Shown here piece after piece: positions 1 through 11,255 of a stretch of DNA of 64,000 nt; position 1 is the first letter of the stretch; each line of letters starts with the position of its first letter. The notes beneath the pieces are model-generated. The model was given only the letters and a program-made list of their open reading frames with translations, was not told the DNA's origin and did not search any database. Source of the stretch: Senecio squalidus (taxonomy: Eukaryota > Streptophyta > Magnoliopsida > Asterales > Asteraceae); contig CAJVGC010000001.1 of NCBI GenBank assembly GCA_910822075.1, positions 52,109,066 through 52,173,065 of the forward strand, in the 5' to 3' direction. A program made the position numbers and the translations under genes.

Positions 1-203
1 TCGTTTGCTCGACTAGGACCAACTGGAGTATCAACGGGTTGATAATGAGAAGTAACATCATCACCGATATCCATGTCCACAGGGAACTCCTCAGTATGAT
101 CAGTATTTGCTGAATAAACAAATGTGGCAGAAAGTGCAAGCACATCGGTATTAGTACTCCCAGGCGTAGTTCCGACATACTGCTCAACGTGTTCTAAGAC
201 ATC
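1..203 (-). pseudogene. Continuation of the C3 extra ORF beyond the C1 insertion
   Basis: On the minus strand 203-1 is open in one frame (starts D-V-L-E-H-V) and stays acidic. Allowing for one copy of the 5-bp target duplication, it continues the frame of the ORF that stops at 4498 on the other side of C1. It is the C-terminal, low-complexity acidic part of the extra ORF of C3 and is cut by the window edge. Confidence 0.6.
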
Positions 204-274
204 TGTTAGGTCTCACTAAGATCTCAAACAATGGCTAATCAATCACAAATAAGTATTTAGACGTTAATTATTAT
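204..274 (-). repeat. 3' LTR fragment of C1
   Basis: Nearly identical to 4063-4133 (TGTTAGGTCTCACTA at both), cut by the run of N. It is the distal end of the 3' LTR because the element is on the minus strand. Confidence 0.85.
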
Positions 275-374
275 NNNNNNNNNNNNNNNNNNNNNNNNNN
301 NNNNNNNNNNNNNNNNNNNNNNNNNNNNNNNNNNNNNNNNNNNNNNNNNNNNNNNNNNNNNNNNNNNNNNNNNN
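275..374. other. Assembly gap (100 N)
   Basis: Exactly 100 N, the usual placeholder for a gap of unknown size. It hides the rest of the C1 3' LTR and probably the C1 RT and RNase H region. Confidence 0.98.
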
Positions 375-1419
375 GCCTCTGCCTCTTCACAATGATTGAT
401 CTGTTCTGTGTGAAGCATGCAGTGTTCACAGCCTCAGCCCAGAATTTTATCTTCATGTTTCCATAACACAGCATTGTTCTGGCAGCTTCAATTAGTGTTC
501 TGTTCCTTCTCTCTGCTACTCCATTTTGTTGTGGAGTTCGAACTGAGGCAAAGTTTTGTACTATGCCAAGTTGATCACAGAAGTCGATTAAGACTGAGTT
601 TTTGAACTCAGTTCCATGGTCACTTCGCATTTGACGAACAAGAGTATTTTTCTGGCGCTGTCCTCTTTTGATCAGACTGATAATCTCCTCTGCAGCATCA
701 CTTTTGGCTCTTAAGAATATGACCCAAGTAAATCGAGTAAACTCATCAACAATAACAAGTGTGTATTTCTTTCCTCCTTTACTTTCAATTCCAATTGGGC
801 CAAATAGATCCATATGTAGCATGAACAGAGGTTCATCAATGGAATGTAGCATTTTGGATGGAAATTGAGACTTCGTTTGCTTTCCAAGGACACAGGCTGA
901 GCAAACTTTATCTTTGGTGTAGGTCAGTTCTGGCAAACCTCGTACTAACTTGCTCTTGGACAAAGCATTGATGTTCTTGAAGTTTAAATGAGATAATCTT
1001 CGATACCATAGCCAATTCAATTCTTCCTTTGTCTCTGTGAACAGGCATGTCTCAGCTTCATCATTTGCTGTGCTCAGATCCAGACAGAACACATCTCTTT
1101 CTCTCTTGGCTAGCAGTAATGGTTTTCCCTTGGCACTGTAGATTATTCCAGCTTGTTTCCTGAATCTGACTTCATGATCCTCATCAGTAATCTGACTTAC
1201 ACTTAGTAAGTTATGTTGTAATCCTTCCACATATGCAACTCTCTTGAATGTAACAGCTCCAGCATGAATCTTTCCATATCCACGAGTCATTGAAACCCCG
1301 TTATCCCCATATCTCACTTGAGGACCATCTTCTTCCTTATAGTCTTGTAGAAAGGACTTCATTCCTGTCATGTGCCTTGATGCTCCACTATCTAGATACC
1401 ATTTTGTAGAGTCCTGCAC
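375..1419 (-). pseudogene. C1 protease, GAG-pre-integrase and integrase, truncated by gap
   Basis: Minus-strand pol fragment. The protease active site is seen as W-Y-L-D-S-G-A-S-R-H-M-T-G. Next comes the pre-integrase zinc domain (L-S-H-L-N ... C-S-A-C). The integrase core has its three acidic residues in H-M-D-L-F-G-P, R-S-D-H-G-T-E-F and the E of N-G-V-A-E-R-R-N. No internal stop is seen up to the gap. The frame differs from the upstream gag ORF (1436-2194). Family knowledge: Copia pol order is PR-INT-RT-RH, so the lost part is RT-RH. Confidence 0.85.
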
Positions 1420-1435
1420 ATAAAAATAGGAGAAA

Positions 1436-2194
1436 TTAGTTCCTTTTGGGTACCCACTTTAGAGTGGATCCATGAACTGAGACAGGTTTAGGTACAGATT
1501 CAATCTTGCAGTCAGTTTTAGGACTTGTATAGTTCCATTTGTTGATTTCATTCATGCAGTTCACAGAGTAGTGACCTATAACACCACAGTATTTACATGG
1601 GGTATTCTTAAGACTGACACGAGATGGAATCGACTGAGTTTTAATGGGTTGCATAGATGGTTTCTTAGCTGAAGAACTGTTTCTTTGCTTTTGAGGAGAA
1701 ACTAACTTTGAGGAGAATGATCTGGACTTTGGTGAAACTGACTTGTGAAAAACAAACTCAGGTTTTGGTGAAACTGACTTTTGAACATTTGTTTTCTGTG
1801 GTCTAGTCTGACTCATTTGTTTACAAAAAACAGCTTCATGCCCTTTTTCACCACAATTGTAGCAAATTCTCTTAGGAGGGGTTTTGGGCCTGACTTGAAT
1901 TGGTGATTTATTTCTGACCAAAGTTTTGACAATATTGGTCAGTTCCAGCAATTGATTTCCCAGTTTGTCAATAGTTTTTGTTTCATGACTTTTATTCAGT
2001 TTCTTAGGACTAACTGGATGATGAATCTTGGATTTATTCACAGCCTTGGGCACTCTATGCACAGAGGAATTCTCAGTTTGCATAATTTGTTCAGTTTCAG
2101 ACAATTTAACACAGTCAGACTGGGAAGAAGTTGAAGAATTGCTTTTATTATAAACGTTCGAAATTACAGGTTTTACAAAAGCATTAGACATCAT
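1436..2194 (-). CDS. C1 gag C-terminal region with two CCHC zinc knuckles
   Basis: A 252-codon ORF rich in K, S and P. It holds two CX2CX4HX4C knuckles, C-Y-N-C-G-E-K-G-H...C and C-K-Y-C-G-V-I-G-H...C, and several repeats of S-V-S-P-K. It ends W-V-P-K-R-N then stop, the same ending as the gag ORFs in C2 and C3. A third knuckle lies in the upstream ORF (2201-3799), giving three in this element. Function: RNA-binding nucleocapsid-like part of Gag. Whether it is a separate product or the frameshifted tail of Gag cannot be decided. Confidence 0.65.
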   Translation of the reverse strand: MMSNAFVKPVISNVYNKSNSSTSSQSDCVKLSETEQIMQTENSSVHRVPKAVNKSKIHHPVSPKKLNKSHETKTIDKLGNQLLELTNIVKTLVRNKSPIQVRPKTPPKRICYNCGEKGHEAVFCKQMSQTRPQKTNVQKSVSPKPEFVFHKSVSPKSRSFSSKLVSPQKQRNSSSAKKPSMQPIKTQSIPSRVSLKNTPCKYCGVIGHYSVNCMNEINKWNYTSPKTDCKIESVPKPVSVHGSTLKWVPKRN

Positions 2195-2200
2195 GATTTT

Positions 2201-3983
2201 TTATCCTTTCAAATAAGTAAAAGTGTTTGGGAGAATTTCTGGTTTGAAAACGATTTTTTCTCTTTTAGCCTTTTCAGCTTCTTCTTCTTCTTCAGTCATA
2301 TATTTCTTCAAACTGAATCCCTCCCCCAACACTGCTTGAACTTGGTTGGGTACCTGTCTACTCAAACAATCTTCATTTTTTAAGGATGATATGCACCATG
2401 ATTTACAAATTCTTTTATAATGCTCAGTTTCTTCTCTAAGTTTATGATTTTCTTTTGCAAGATCACTATAAGCTTCAGTTTGAGCATTTAAAAGTACTTT
2501 GTAGCTTTCTAGTTCAGCTATTTTATCATCTTTAATTTTCAAATTATTTTCAAGATTTTTGAATTTCTGTTTGAGTGCAGTTTGTTCTTCTAAAGTGGTG
2601 GTCAAGTCAACAAAGATATATTCAAATATTTGAAGTTTTTGACCATTTGTATAAGAGTTAAAGTTGTGTACCTTATACAGCTTTGACTTGTTCCAGTCTG
2701 AGTTACAGCTCAATCTCTCAGCTTCCTTTAGATCCTTCTCAAACTGAGATGCAGATTTCTCAGCTTCAGTCACCTCTTCTGTAATTGCCATCAAACATTT
2801 ATCCTCTACTTCCTCTTCATCAGATGATAGTTCCTCATCTAGCCATTCTTCAGCAAAGAATGCATTTGGCTCAGTTTGAGGCTTTTGTGTATTTGAACTG
2901 TTGCCCTTCTTGTATTTTAGATATTTCTGTCGATATCTTTGGGCCCTCTCAGCAACTTCGTCCATATGATCAGTCTGAGCATTCTTCACCTTACAGTCAG
3001 CAGCCATGTGACCATATTCATTGCATTTAAAGCATTTCACCTTCTTCAGATCAAAAGGTTTCTTTCCTTTGTAGCCTGTCTTCTGTTCAAGCTTCATTGT
3101 TAGTAGAGCAAGCTGACTCTTCAGTTTCTTGACCTCAGTTTCATCATCTGATTCTGAGTCTGAGTGTGACTCAGATTCAGATGAGTCAGCTTTAGAATAA
3201 ATTTCTTTATTCCTCCTACTGGTTGCAACTAATGCAGCTTCAGGATCCCTTGCAGTTCGTCTATTGTTAATCTTTTTCCTTTCTTGAGATTCTTCAAAAT
3301 TTAACAATAAACCAAAGAGTCCAGGCAGCTTGTAGGTGGACAGTTTCTCACTAACTACAAGTGATGTGATGACAGATTCAAATTTGTTAGGTAAGATATC
3401 AACAAATTTCTTACAGATTTCATCATCTTCTTTTGTCACTCCTAGAGCTGACATATCATTCAACATGATTTGAAAACGCGTGTGGACGTCAGCTAGAGTC
3501 TCTTTCTCTTTCATATAGAAATTTTCATAATTTCTAATGAGACTGTTCAGTCGTTGTTCTTTCACCACTGGAACACCTTCATAAGACACAATTAATGTAT
3601 CCCATAATTCTTTTGCAGTTTTGCATCCAGCTATTTTTGAAAAGATTTGTTCAGATGCAGCATTTCCTAAAATGCTTCTGGCTTTAGGATCAAGATTAAA
3701 CAACATCTTGTCTTGATCAGTCCATTGAGACTTGGCAGTTTGAACCCATCTAGGACTTGGCAGTTTGAACCCATCTAGCACGTTGAACAACTTTATCACC
3801 TTCTTTTACTTCATCTATGTGCTTTCCAGGAATTATGGGTCCTTCAGTTATGATTCTTATCATTTCTTCATGAATTCCTGAGAGATGCCACTCAGCTTTA
3901 AGCTTCCAATGGGCAAAGTTATGTCCATTGAAAACAGGAATTCCTTTACCAGCCATTGCAGGTGAGTTTGAAGATGATGACAT
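2201..3983 (-). pseudogene. C1 gag (UBN2 type) broken by a 25-bp duplication
   Basis: The start codon at 3983 gives M-S-S-S-S-N-S-P-A-M-A-G-K, a typical Copia Gag N-terminus with F-N-G-H-N-F-A-H-W-K. The UBN2 domain follows (A-K-E-L-W-D-T-L ... D-I-L-P-N-K-F), then a CCHC knuckle (C-F-K-C-N-E-Y-G-H) and a coiled-coil-rich tail. The reading frame breaks at 3729-3778, where 25 bp are tandemly duplicated. Both open segments therefore encode the same W-V-Q-T-A-K-S. Without the duplication the frame would be continuous. Confidence 0.8.
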
Positions 3984-4048
3984 TGTTTTGAGATTTTACG
4001 TGTTTGATCGTTAAGATTTATAAATTTATTAAAATTTAAATCTTATTT

Positions 4049-4060
4049 GCTCTGATACCA
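4049..4060 (-). other. Primer-binding site of C1
   Basis: GCTCTGATACCA on the plus strand reads TGGTATCAGAGC on the element strand, the standard Copia match to the 3' end of initiator tRNA-Met, two bases from the LTR end. Confidence 0.9.
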
Positions 4061-4062
4061 GT

Positions 4063-4497
4063 TGTTAGGTCTCACTACTATCTCAAACAATGGCTAATCA
4101 ATCACAAATAAGTATTTAGACGTTAATTATTATTAATCGATTGATTACTCAGTTTCTTGTTTATTATAGCGGAATTATAATAACAAAGAATAGATATAAC
4201 ACACAGTTATATTGCTTCAAAAAGTACCAGTTTTACAACGTTCAAGCTCACTATTTATACACAATAATAGTGAGCTTGATAAGGATAAATCTTAGGAAAT
4301 CTTCTAAATAGATAGAAGATTTTATCTAACTAGACTGCCTAAAATTACGCCTTACGTCTCTTAATGAGTCTGAGTAGTCAGACTCAGTCACTCAGACTCA
4401 GTCACTCAGACTCAAGTCACTGAGACTCAGTCACTCAGACTGAGACTTTGATTAACAGATTTATTAATCTTGGGTTAAATCATTGTTTTTCCAAACA
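4063..4497 (-). repeat. 5' LTR of C1
   Basis: 435 bp with TG...CA ends and the 5-bp inverted ends TGTTA/TAACA or TGTTT/AAACA depending on strand. The right edge is fixed by the ACATC target duplication. At 4366-4447 it contains a cluster of the motif CAGACTCAGTCACT and its inverse, about eight copies. Confidence 0.88.
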
Positions 4498-5558
4498 ACA
4501 TCATCTTGTGGTGGTACGTAGTTGTCCACATCGGCCAAAACGTCTTGTTGCGGAAAAAGAGATGCAACTAATTCATTAACCACATCGGCGTTCACTCCTG
4601 GTTGATTCTCAGCATGTTGTAGAATATCTCCTGCGAGCTCATAAGGATTTTCATGTTGAAAAGCATGTGCTTGCGGTGGAGGAGGAACCAATGGAGCAGG
4701 AACATAACCTTCTTCGACATTCACTTCATCATCATTCCATCCATTGTTAACCGGGGGCACATAGTTAGCATTCATAATTTCCCCAAATAATGTTGTCAAC
4801 TGAGGTTGTTCTTCACCAACCCGTCTTGGATGATGTTTTTTGCATGTCAGAAAAATTCTCTTATCCACAACTTTGACACGTGTAACTAACCCTTGATTTG
4901 GAAGTTCCGAAAGAAAATGTCGAATAATGATCATCACAAATCTGGAAATAGAAAAAGAGTCTTTGGATGATTAATCTCATTCACCAAATGATCAAAAACA
5001 AACCGAGCAAAGGGATACGACTTATTATACACCATTGAAACGATCATGGATACTAACTGACTATCAAGTGTATCGTGCCCGGTCTTAGTAGTCTTGAACA
5101 CCGACACAAACACATGAAACAAATAGCGCCATCGACCAAATACTTGATTCTTGACAGATTAAGTCACATGAAGTGCTCCAACATATCCCATCCTTCTTTA
5201 ACACACCATTCAGAAATTGTTGACCAAGTATCTTGATGCCTTTTTCTTGATCGGCAATCCCAAGATGAAATATTGTATGTAGAGTAGTAATAGAAAACGT
5301 AAACTACCTCTCATTAACTGTTGCAGTCAATCCGGTCCGACGTTCTCCAGTTTGCGGAGGCACGAGTTGCACTGACCGCAAGGTACTCCAAAATTGTCGA
5401 ACATACGGGATGTTGATCGGCATGTCTTCTTGTAGCAAAAAGGCAATACGAGAGCCTTGTAAAAATTCCATAACCGGTTGAAAATAATCAGCCTCAGTAA
5501 AATCCGAAACAAGATTAACAGCTTGATTGTGCCTTTTGTCAAACGATCTTTGTGACAT
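4498..5558 (-). pseudogene. Extra 3' ORF of C3 (homolog of C2 extra ORF), broken
   Basis: Begins at 5558 (M-S-Q-R-S-F-D-K-R-H-N-Q-A), runs open to 5304, changes frame, and is open again 5122-4934 and 4937-4498. It aligns in order with the C2 extra ORF: Y-F-Q-P-V-M-E-F-L-Q-G-S with F-H-Q-I-I-D-F-L-K-Q-S; V-R-Q-F-W-S-T-L with I-R-S-F-W-E-T-A; S-M-V-Y-N-K-S-Y-P-F-A-R-F-V-F-D with A-T-N-Q-I-Y-N-F-S-A-L-V-F-D. The C-terminus is acidic. Function is unknown to me. Such ORFs are sometimes auto-annotated in Asteraceae as synaptobrevin or longin-like, a label I cannot support. It lies 3' of pol and before the 3' LTR. Confidence 0.65.
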
Positions 5559-7449
5559 TATGAATTTTGCCTGTTAAAGAATCTGAGATGGACAATACAA
5601 CAGAAGAAATAATTTTCAGCAAGAAATCTTGTTCGCCAAACACGATATAGAAATTAATTTAATTTTATGTTCGCCAAATGCCAATTAATGATGTTCGTCG
5701 AACATAAAACAATATTAATTTACTATGATCGTGATTGACGTTCATCGAACACAAAATTAAACATTAAAACCTAAGGTTTACCAAACACAAAATATAACAT
5801 ATTCGTCAATGACTTTGAAGTTCACCGAACATATTGAAATTAAACCTGTCAGTTCATTCCAAGGAAATATAGTATTAAAAACAACACTTTCTTGGCGAAC
5901 ATGAATTAAATCATGTTCGTCATTTTATAACCTTGGGAATCAGTATGGTCGTTGAACAAAAATATGTTCGGGAATTAACTAAAGTATCACTCGCCAGAAA
6001 TTTCAACTGACATTTAATTAAACTCCTGCGTTCGAGGTTCGGCAGACTTTTGGAATCAAACATCAAATCGACAGAATAATTATTACCCTAATTCGACAAA
6101 AATTTCGGCTAACGATTCAAATTCCGGCGAACAAATCCTATTGATAACAGATTGAGGCAAACTAATCATTTAAAGATTGTAACAATTGTCGATTGGAAAA
6201 CTAACCATAAAAAACCCTAATAAAATTCTAATGGAAACTATCATCAGAAAAACGAACAAGGGTCCTAAGGATTATCGATTACATTGGATTAAATTCCGAA
6301 AAATTCTCGACGAAACAGGCACGATATAGACTCAAACGAAAAATAGGGAGTGATGTGAGAAAAAAGACTTACTTGGAGAATGATGATCGCATGAACCAGC
6401 GAAGAAATTATTTTGACCAAGATCGGCAGACAAATGATTAAGTAGAGAACAATTTTTAAACTTGAGAACTGGCGAATGAAAGGATTTTGATTTTTGAATC
6501 GTTATAAAAGGTAAACAGAATTGGGCTCTGGAAATCATTGGGGCCAAATTTGGGCCTGACTAAAATTCTAATGGATCAATGAATAGGTATTTGTAAACCG
6601 ACTTAATTTTTTACGAACAAATGTAAATTGAATTTACGAATCAAAATTTTAATAGTAGTATACACAAAGTGAATCGTTGATTTGATCAAAATGCTTAACG
6701 GAAACAGAAACCCTTTATGTAAACAAAACAAAAATAACAAAAGTGATTAGCGAATTTAATCCCATGTTTGTGTGTTTTTCCAATTTAGCCATTCAAGCTC
6801 ATATCAAAAAGTCGTGTTTTACTACAAGTAATCAATCTTAGATTTAGGTAAAATGCACTTTTAATTAGCAAACATTCGACAAGAAAACTTGATATACTCA
6901 AGGTATTTGTGAAACATTTCAAGTTACGAGTGGTATGGAATGGTTACCAACCTAGACAAGAGCATCATATGAAACTAACGAAGGGATAGCTCGTACCAAA
7001 CTCATTTAAAACAATTTAAAACAGCATTGGTTTAATTGTGCAAGTCTATGACTGAACTTCTATGAAGTTTTTACAAGATATTTGACTTCTGTGACTTTCT
7101 ATGAAACCCTATAGCAAGCTTTCTACCAACCGATCCAAGACCATATATGGCCTTAGGTGGCTAGGTGAAAAAGGGCACCCCAAGTGTATAATGACTCAAG
7201 TTTCAAAGGCCACTTATGTGAATTCAAATACTTATTAACACACCAATAAAATTTTAAAATTTAATAAAAGTTTCTCCCATCTAATAGCGCATCATATGAC
7301 CCATAACTAGAATTAAATCTCAACCTTTATTGCAAACAACCAATTTCGAGACATTCAATGATTAGCTAATTTAAAGATCTAAGATATCAAACCATACAAC
7401 TAAATTCAACAATGAACCGAAGGGCCACAAGACACAGTAATTTAAACTA
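5559..7449 (-). other. C3 spacer between pol and extra ORF, rich in TTCGNCGAA motifs
   Basis: No ORF is supported. From 5600 to 6130 there are about ten variants of TTCGTCGAACA, TTCGCCAAACA or ACCGAACA. On the minus strand a donor-like CCAA/GTAAGT lies near 6370 and an acceptor-like TTCTTTAACAG near 5577, so the motif block may be a 5'-UTR intron of the extra ORF; this is inferred. The region 6550-7440 shows nothing recognisable. Confidence 0.5.
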
Positions 7450-9089
7450 AATAATCACCTTGTCGTTATTCTATTTTACCGGATTTTTTATTACTGAAAC
7501 GGAAGCCTCATTATCAATATTAATGAGAGTAAAGGTAAGAGATGGACCGTAATCCATCATTTTCTATTGAATCCATAAAACCCGTGACACACAGCTTCCT
7601 GCAGCGATGTGTTCCGCTTCGTAAGACGACACAAAGACTGTGGTTTGTTTCTTGCATTGCCAGGAGACGAGTCTTCCCCCTAGGAATTGGCAGCCGTCGG
7701 AGGTTGATTTGAGATTGATATTGCACCATCCATAATCTAAATCCGTGAAAGTATCAAAGTAAAGATCTCTTCCTTTAGGGTACCATAGTCCCAGCCGTGG
7801 TATCCCCCTTAAGTAGCAAAATATCCTTTTCACCGCTGATTGAAGTGACATCTTTGGGCATGCTTGAATCCTAGCACACAAGCAAACATCAAACATAATA
7901 TCAGGTTGAGATGTAGTTAAATACATCAATGAGCCTATCATTCCTCTATACAAGGTCGGATCGACATCAGGGTCAGATTGTGCGTTTGGCTCTAAGTTGT
8001 GCTGTTGTTGGATTGGTGTAGTAATTTATTTAGAATCAATCATATTGTACTTTCCTAGCATTTTAGAGACATAGTTTGAATGATCGATGAACATCCCTTC
8101 ATTCAATTTGTCAACTTGTAATCCAAAAACAGCTTCAATTCACCCATAGCGCTCATTTTGAACTTTTCCTTCATAAGCTTCTCAAAATCCATGCACATTG
8201 AAATGTCTGTAGAACCGAAGATGACATCATCGACATAAACTTGAACAAGTAGTTTACTTCTGTATGATTCCTTGATGAACAAAGTGTTATCGATACGTCA
8301 TCTCTTGAAACCGTCATCTAGTAGAAAGATTGATAGTGTACCATACCACGCCCGTGGAGCCTCATGAAGTCCATACAAAGCTTTGTTGAGCTTGTAGAAT
8401 TTGTCTGGATGTTGAGAATCTTCAAACTCAGGTGGTTGTTGAACGTAGAAAGTTTCCTCAATTTTTCCATGGAGAAAAGCACTCTTCACATCGAGTTGAT
8501 ATACTGTGAAACCCATGTGAGATGCATATGCTAGAAAAAGACGAACAGCCTCGAAGCGAGCAACATGTGCGAAGACTTCCTGGAAATCCAATTCTTCCTC
8601 TTGATAAAATCCTTGAACCACTAGTCGTTCCTTATTTCTTGTTATGAGTCCACGATCATCCTTCTTACATCGATAAACCCATTTCGTGCCAGTAGCATAC
8701 TCTTCATTTGGTAATTCCACAAGAGACCAGACTCATAGCTTCTCAAATTATGCGAGTTCTTCCACCCAGTTGGCATATTTGAGTGCCATGTAAATATTGA
8801 CAGGTACATCTTGAGAAACAAAGCACAAATACTGACATTTAGAATAGTCCACTGACAACCCATGTAATTGATTTCTCGTTTGAACACCCGCGTTGTGATC
8901 TCCATTAATATTCTCAAGTGGATGATCCTTATTTATTCTTGTCTCTTGGAGTTTAGTTGCAATATCTTCATGATCAGATTATTCTTCGTCAGCTGGTTCA
9001 TCCTCTTCGTCAGCTGGTTCATCATCTTTGTCAAATGGTTCATCCTCAGTTTCTGCTTCATTAAATGGTTCATCATCAGCATGCATTTT
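7450..9089 (-). pseudogene. C3 RT and RNase H, degenerate
   Basis: On the minus strand from 9089: an acidic linker with repeated D-E-P-A-D-E-E, then the RT start (G-T-K-W-V-Y-R-C-K-K), Y-Q-L-D-V-K-S-A-F-L-H-G and L-Y-G-L-H-E-A-P-R-A-W-Y, then the Y-V-D-D-V catalytic box near 8230 after a frame change. RNase H follows (Y-R-G-M-I-G-S-L-M-Y-L, C-Q-F-L-G-G-R-L-V-S-W) and is lost after N-P-V-K near 7450. Several stops and frame changes are present. It is the downstream half of the pol whose upstream half is at 21204-22612; C2 separates them. Confidence 0.8.
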
Positions 9090-9624
9090 TGTTGGAACTA
9101 AAAATTAGTTAAAATAGTTTAGTGTCAATTAATACTGCTCACTTAATACTGACAAAGAAGAATGGTCATTACTACGGAAGAGAACAAGTTACTACGGAGA
9201 AGACAAGTTACTACGGAAAGCTAATTACTACTACTTACTACTGCAATGATCAAGTTAATGCGGACAAGATACTACGGACAAGAACTTGACATGCACGTTT
9301 GTTGATTTAGAATTATAATTAGATTCAAAATGTAATTCCTTTTTAGATAGATGTTGTTTCCTAGTTTATCTAGGTTAGCCTCAAAGTCTATAAATATAGA
9401 TCCTTGTATTGAAAAAGAAACACGTTGTATTGATAATTCATTAATGCAATTGAGGCTTATAATTCAACAAATATATTGTTCTTAATTGTTCTTAGTTTAC
9501 GATATTGTTTGTTTAGATCAACTTGTTAATATCAAAGTGTTCATCCGCTGCCGAACTTCTTTGATAGATCAAGATCTTAACGTAGGCAAACTTTAAGTTT
9601 ATATAAACTTATTCGATCCTGACA
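9090..9624 (+). repeat. 5' LTR of C2
   Basis: 535 bp, TG...CA ends, with a TATAAATA promoter box at 9389-9396. The first 200 bp carry about eight copies of the TTAATACTG/TTACTACGG motif family. Confidence 0.93.
9389..9396 (+). promoter_or_regulatory. TATA box of C2 5' LTR
   Basis: TATAAATA at the expected place within the LTR; repeated at 20968-20975 in the 3' LTR. Confidence 0.6.
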
Positions 9625-9626
9625 AG

Positions 9627-9638
9627 TGGTATCAGAGC
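9627..9638 (+). other. Primer-binding site of C2
   Basis: TGGTATCAGAGC, two bases after the LTR end; matches initiator tRNA-Met. Confidence 0.93.
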
Positions 9639-9712
9639 ACAGGAGGTGCTCAAGATCCATTGATCTAACAAGTATTATAAGACTCAACAAAGAAGAAATC
9701 AAATCAACAATC

Positions 9713-11255
9713 ATGACTGACGTATCAATCAACAAAGTTCCTGTACTTAATAGTAATGAATTTGATCTCTGGAAGCTACGTATCAAGCAACATATATTGT
9801 TATCTGACTATACAGTATGGGATGTGATTGTTAATGGTAACAAGCAGGCCAGCAATTTTGCAGCTGATGGACAACCTGGTGTTGTTACTCGTCCTCCATT
9901 GACTGATCTGGAGAGAAGAGAAAAGCAAATGGAGATTAAGTCCATGAGTATTTTTTTTGATTGCCATTCCTAATGAATACCAATCGCAATTTGAAGAATA
10001 TCAAGATGCCAAGTCATTATGGGAAGCATTAGAGAAGAGATTCAGTGGCACAAAGAATACAAAGAAAAATAAGAAGGCTCTTCTCAAGCAAGAATACGAA
10101 AATTTCAATTCTTTGAAAGAAGAAAGGATGACACAGACGTTTGACAGATGCAAGAAGCTTACAGGAGAATTGGTAAGTGTAGGAGTAAAATATGATAAAG
10201 ATGACATCAACAGAAAGTTCGTAAGATCACTAGGTGAATAATGGGTTATCTACACTGTCTCCTATAGACAAGGAGATAAACTGGAAGAGATGGAACTAGA
10301 TGATCTCTACAACGATCTGAGAGTATTTGAATCAGAAGTTGAAGCAAAGAAACCTAGCAGCAGCAATCACAGTATTAACAATGTTAATACTGCTCTGATC
10401 ACCTCCTCTGGAACAACAAAACATGAAGTTGGAGAAGAACTGTCCTTTGAAGCATCCATCTCCCAAAGTTCAAGTCTTAATAATGATGATCTGAAGCAGA
10501 TTCATCAAGATGACTGGGAGGAGATGGATCTGAAGTGGCAAATGGCGATGTTAGCTTTAAGAGCTGGGAGATTTGTGAACAGAACAGGAAGGAGATTCAA
10601 TCCAAGGAACAATGAAAGAATTGCTTTTGACAAAAGCAAGGTGAAGTGTTATGAATGTAATGAACCAGGGCACTTCGCAAGGGAATGCAAGAACAAGTCT
10701 AAATCCAACAATACAAGAAACACACAAGACAACAATCCAAGTGCACTTGTCTCACAAGATGTATTTGGATACGATTGGAATGATTTGGCAGAAGAAACCA
10801 GTCAAAACAGAACATTAATATCATGTGATGACTCTGTTTCTAATGTGACTGTTGCTACTGTTCACCATGCATGCATAGCAGTAGTAATTGCTGCTGAAGA
10901 TGATGTTTCTACTGAAGATGCTGTTAATACGGAGCTTGTTTGTACTGAACTGGTTACTACGGGACTTGAAGATAATGTTCTTGGATATGATTGGAATGAA
11001 GATGAACAAGAATCTGCTCAAGAGGATGTTCTCATACAATCTCTAATAGCAATTGACTCTTCATCAAAGGTTGCTGAAACTTCATCACTCATGGTTGAGG
11101 TAAACTCCAAACTCTGTTCTTCTGAATGTAAGGAAGTTGTACTTAAATACAGAAATCAAAATCAATTAATGAGTGACTCCATTAAATCTTTAGAGGAACA
11201 AAGAAGGTCAGCTGCTAAGGTTATAGATAACTTAGAAAACCAAATTAGGTCATGA
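9713..11255 (+). pseudogene. C2 gag (UBN2 and CCHC), two frame breaks
   Basis: ATG at 9713 (M-T-D-V-S-I-N-K-V-P-V-L-N). The Gag N-terminus has F-D-L-W-K-L-R-I-K-Q-H. The frame shifts near 9960 and continues through the UBN2 part (A-K-S-L-W-E-A-L-E-K-R-F-S-G-T-K-N-T-K). A TAA at 10239 breaks it again, and the frame from 10290 holds the W-Q-M-A-M-L-A-L-R-A box and a zinc knuckle C-Y-E-C-N-E-P-G-H-F-A-R-E-C. The tail is a coiled-coil-like stretch. The motif family appears in-frame as V-N-T-E or V-S-T-E. Confidence 0.82.

Larger units (their letters stand above)
204..4497 (-). mobile_element. Copia element C1, inserted in the C3 extra ORF
   Basis: The 5' LTR is 4063-4497 on the minus strand (begins TGTTTGG, ends CCTAACA). 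A PBS matching initiator tRNA-Met lies at 4049-4060. The start of the 3' LTR repeat is at 204-274, before the 100-N gap. A perfect 5-bp duplication ACATC is found at 199-203 and 4498-4502. Order on the minus strand is gag, second zinc-knuckle ORF, protease, integrase; RT and RNase H are missing and must lie in the unsequenced gap. The true element is therefore longer than drawn. Confidence 0.88.

Noticed and set aside
6332..6547. 71-codon minus-strand ORF in the C3 spacer
   Set aside because: Located in a probable 5' UTR, no domain, no counterpart in C2.
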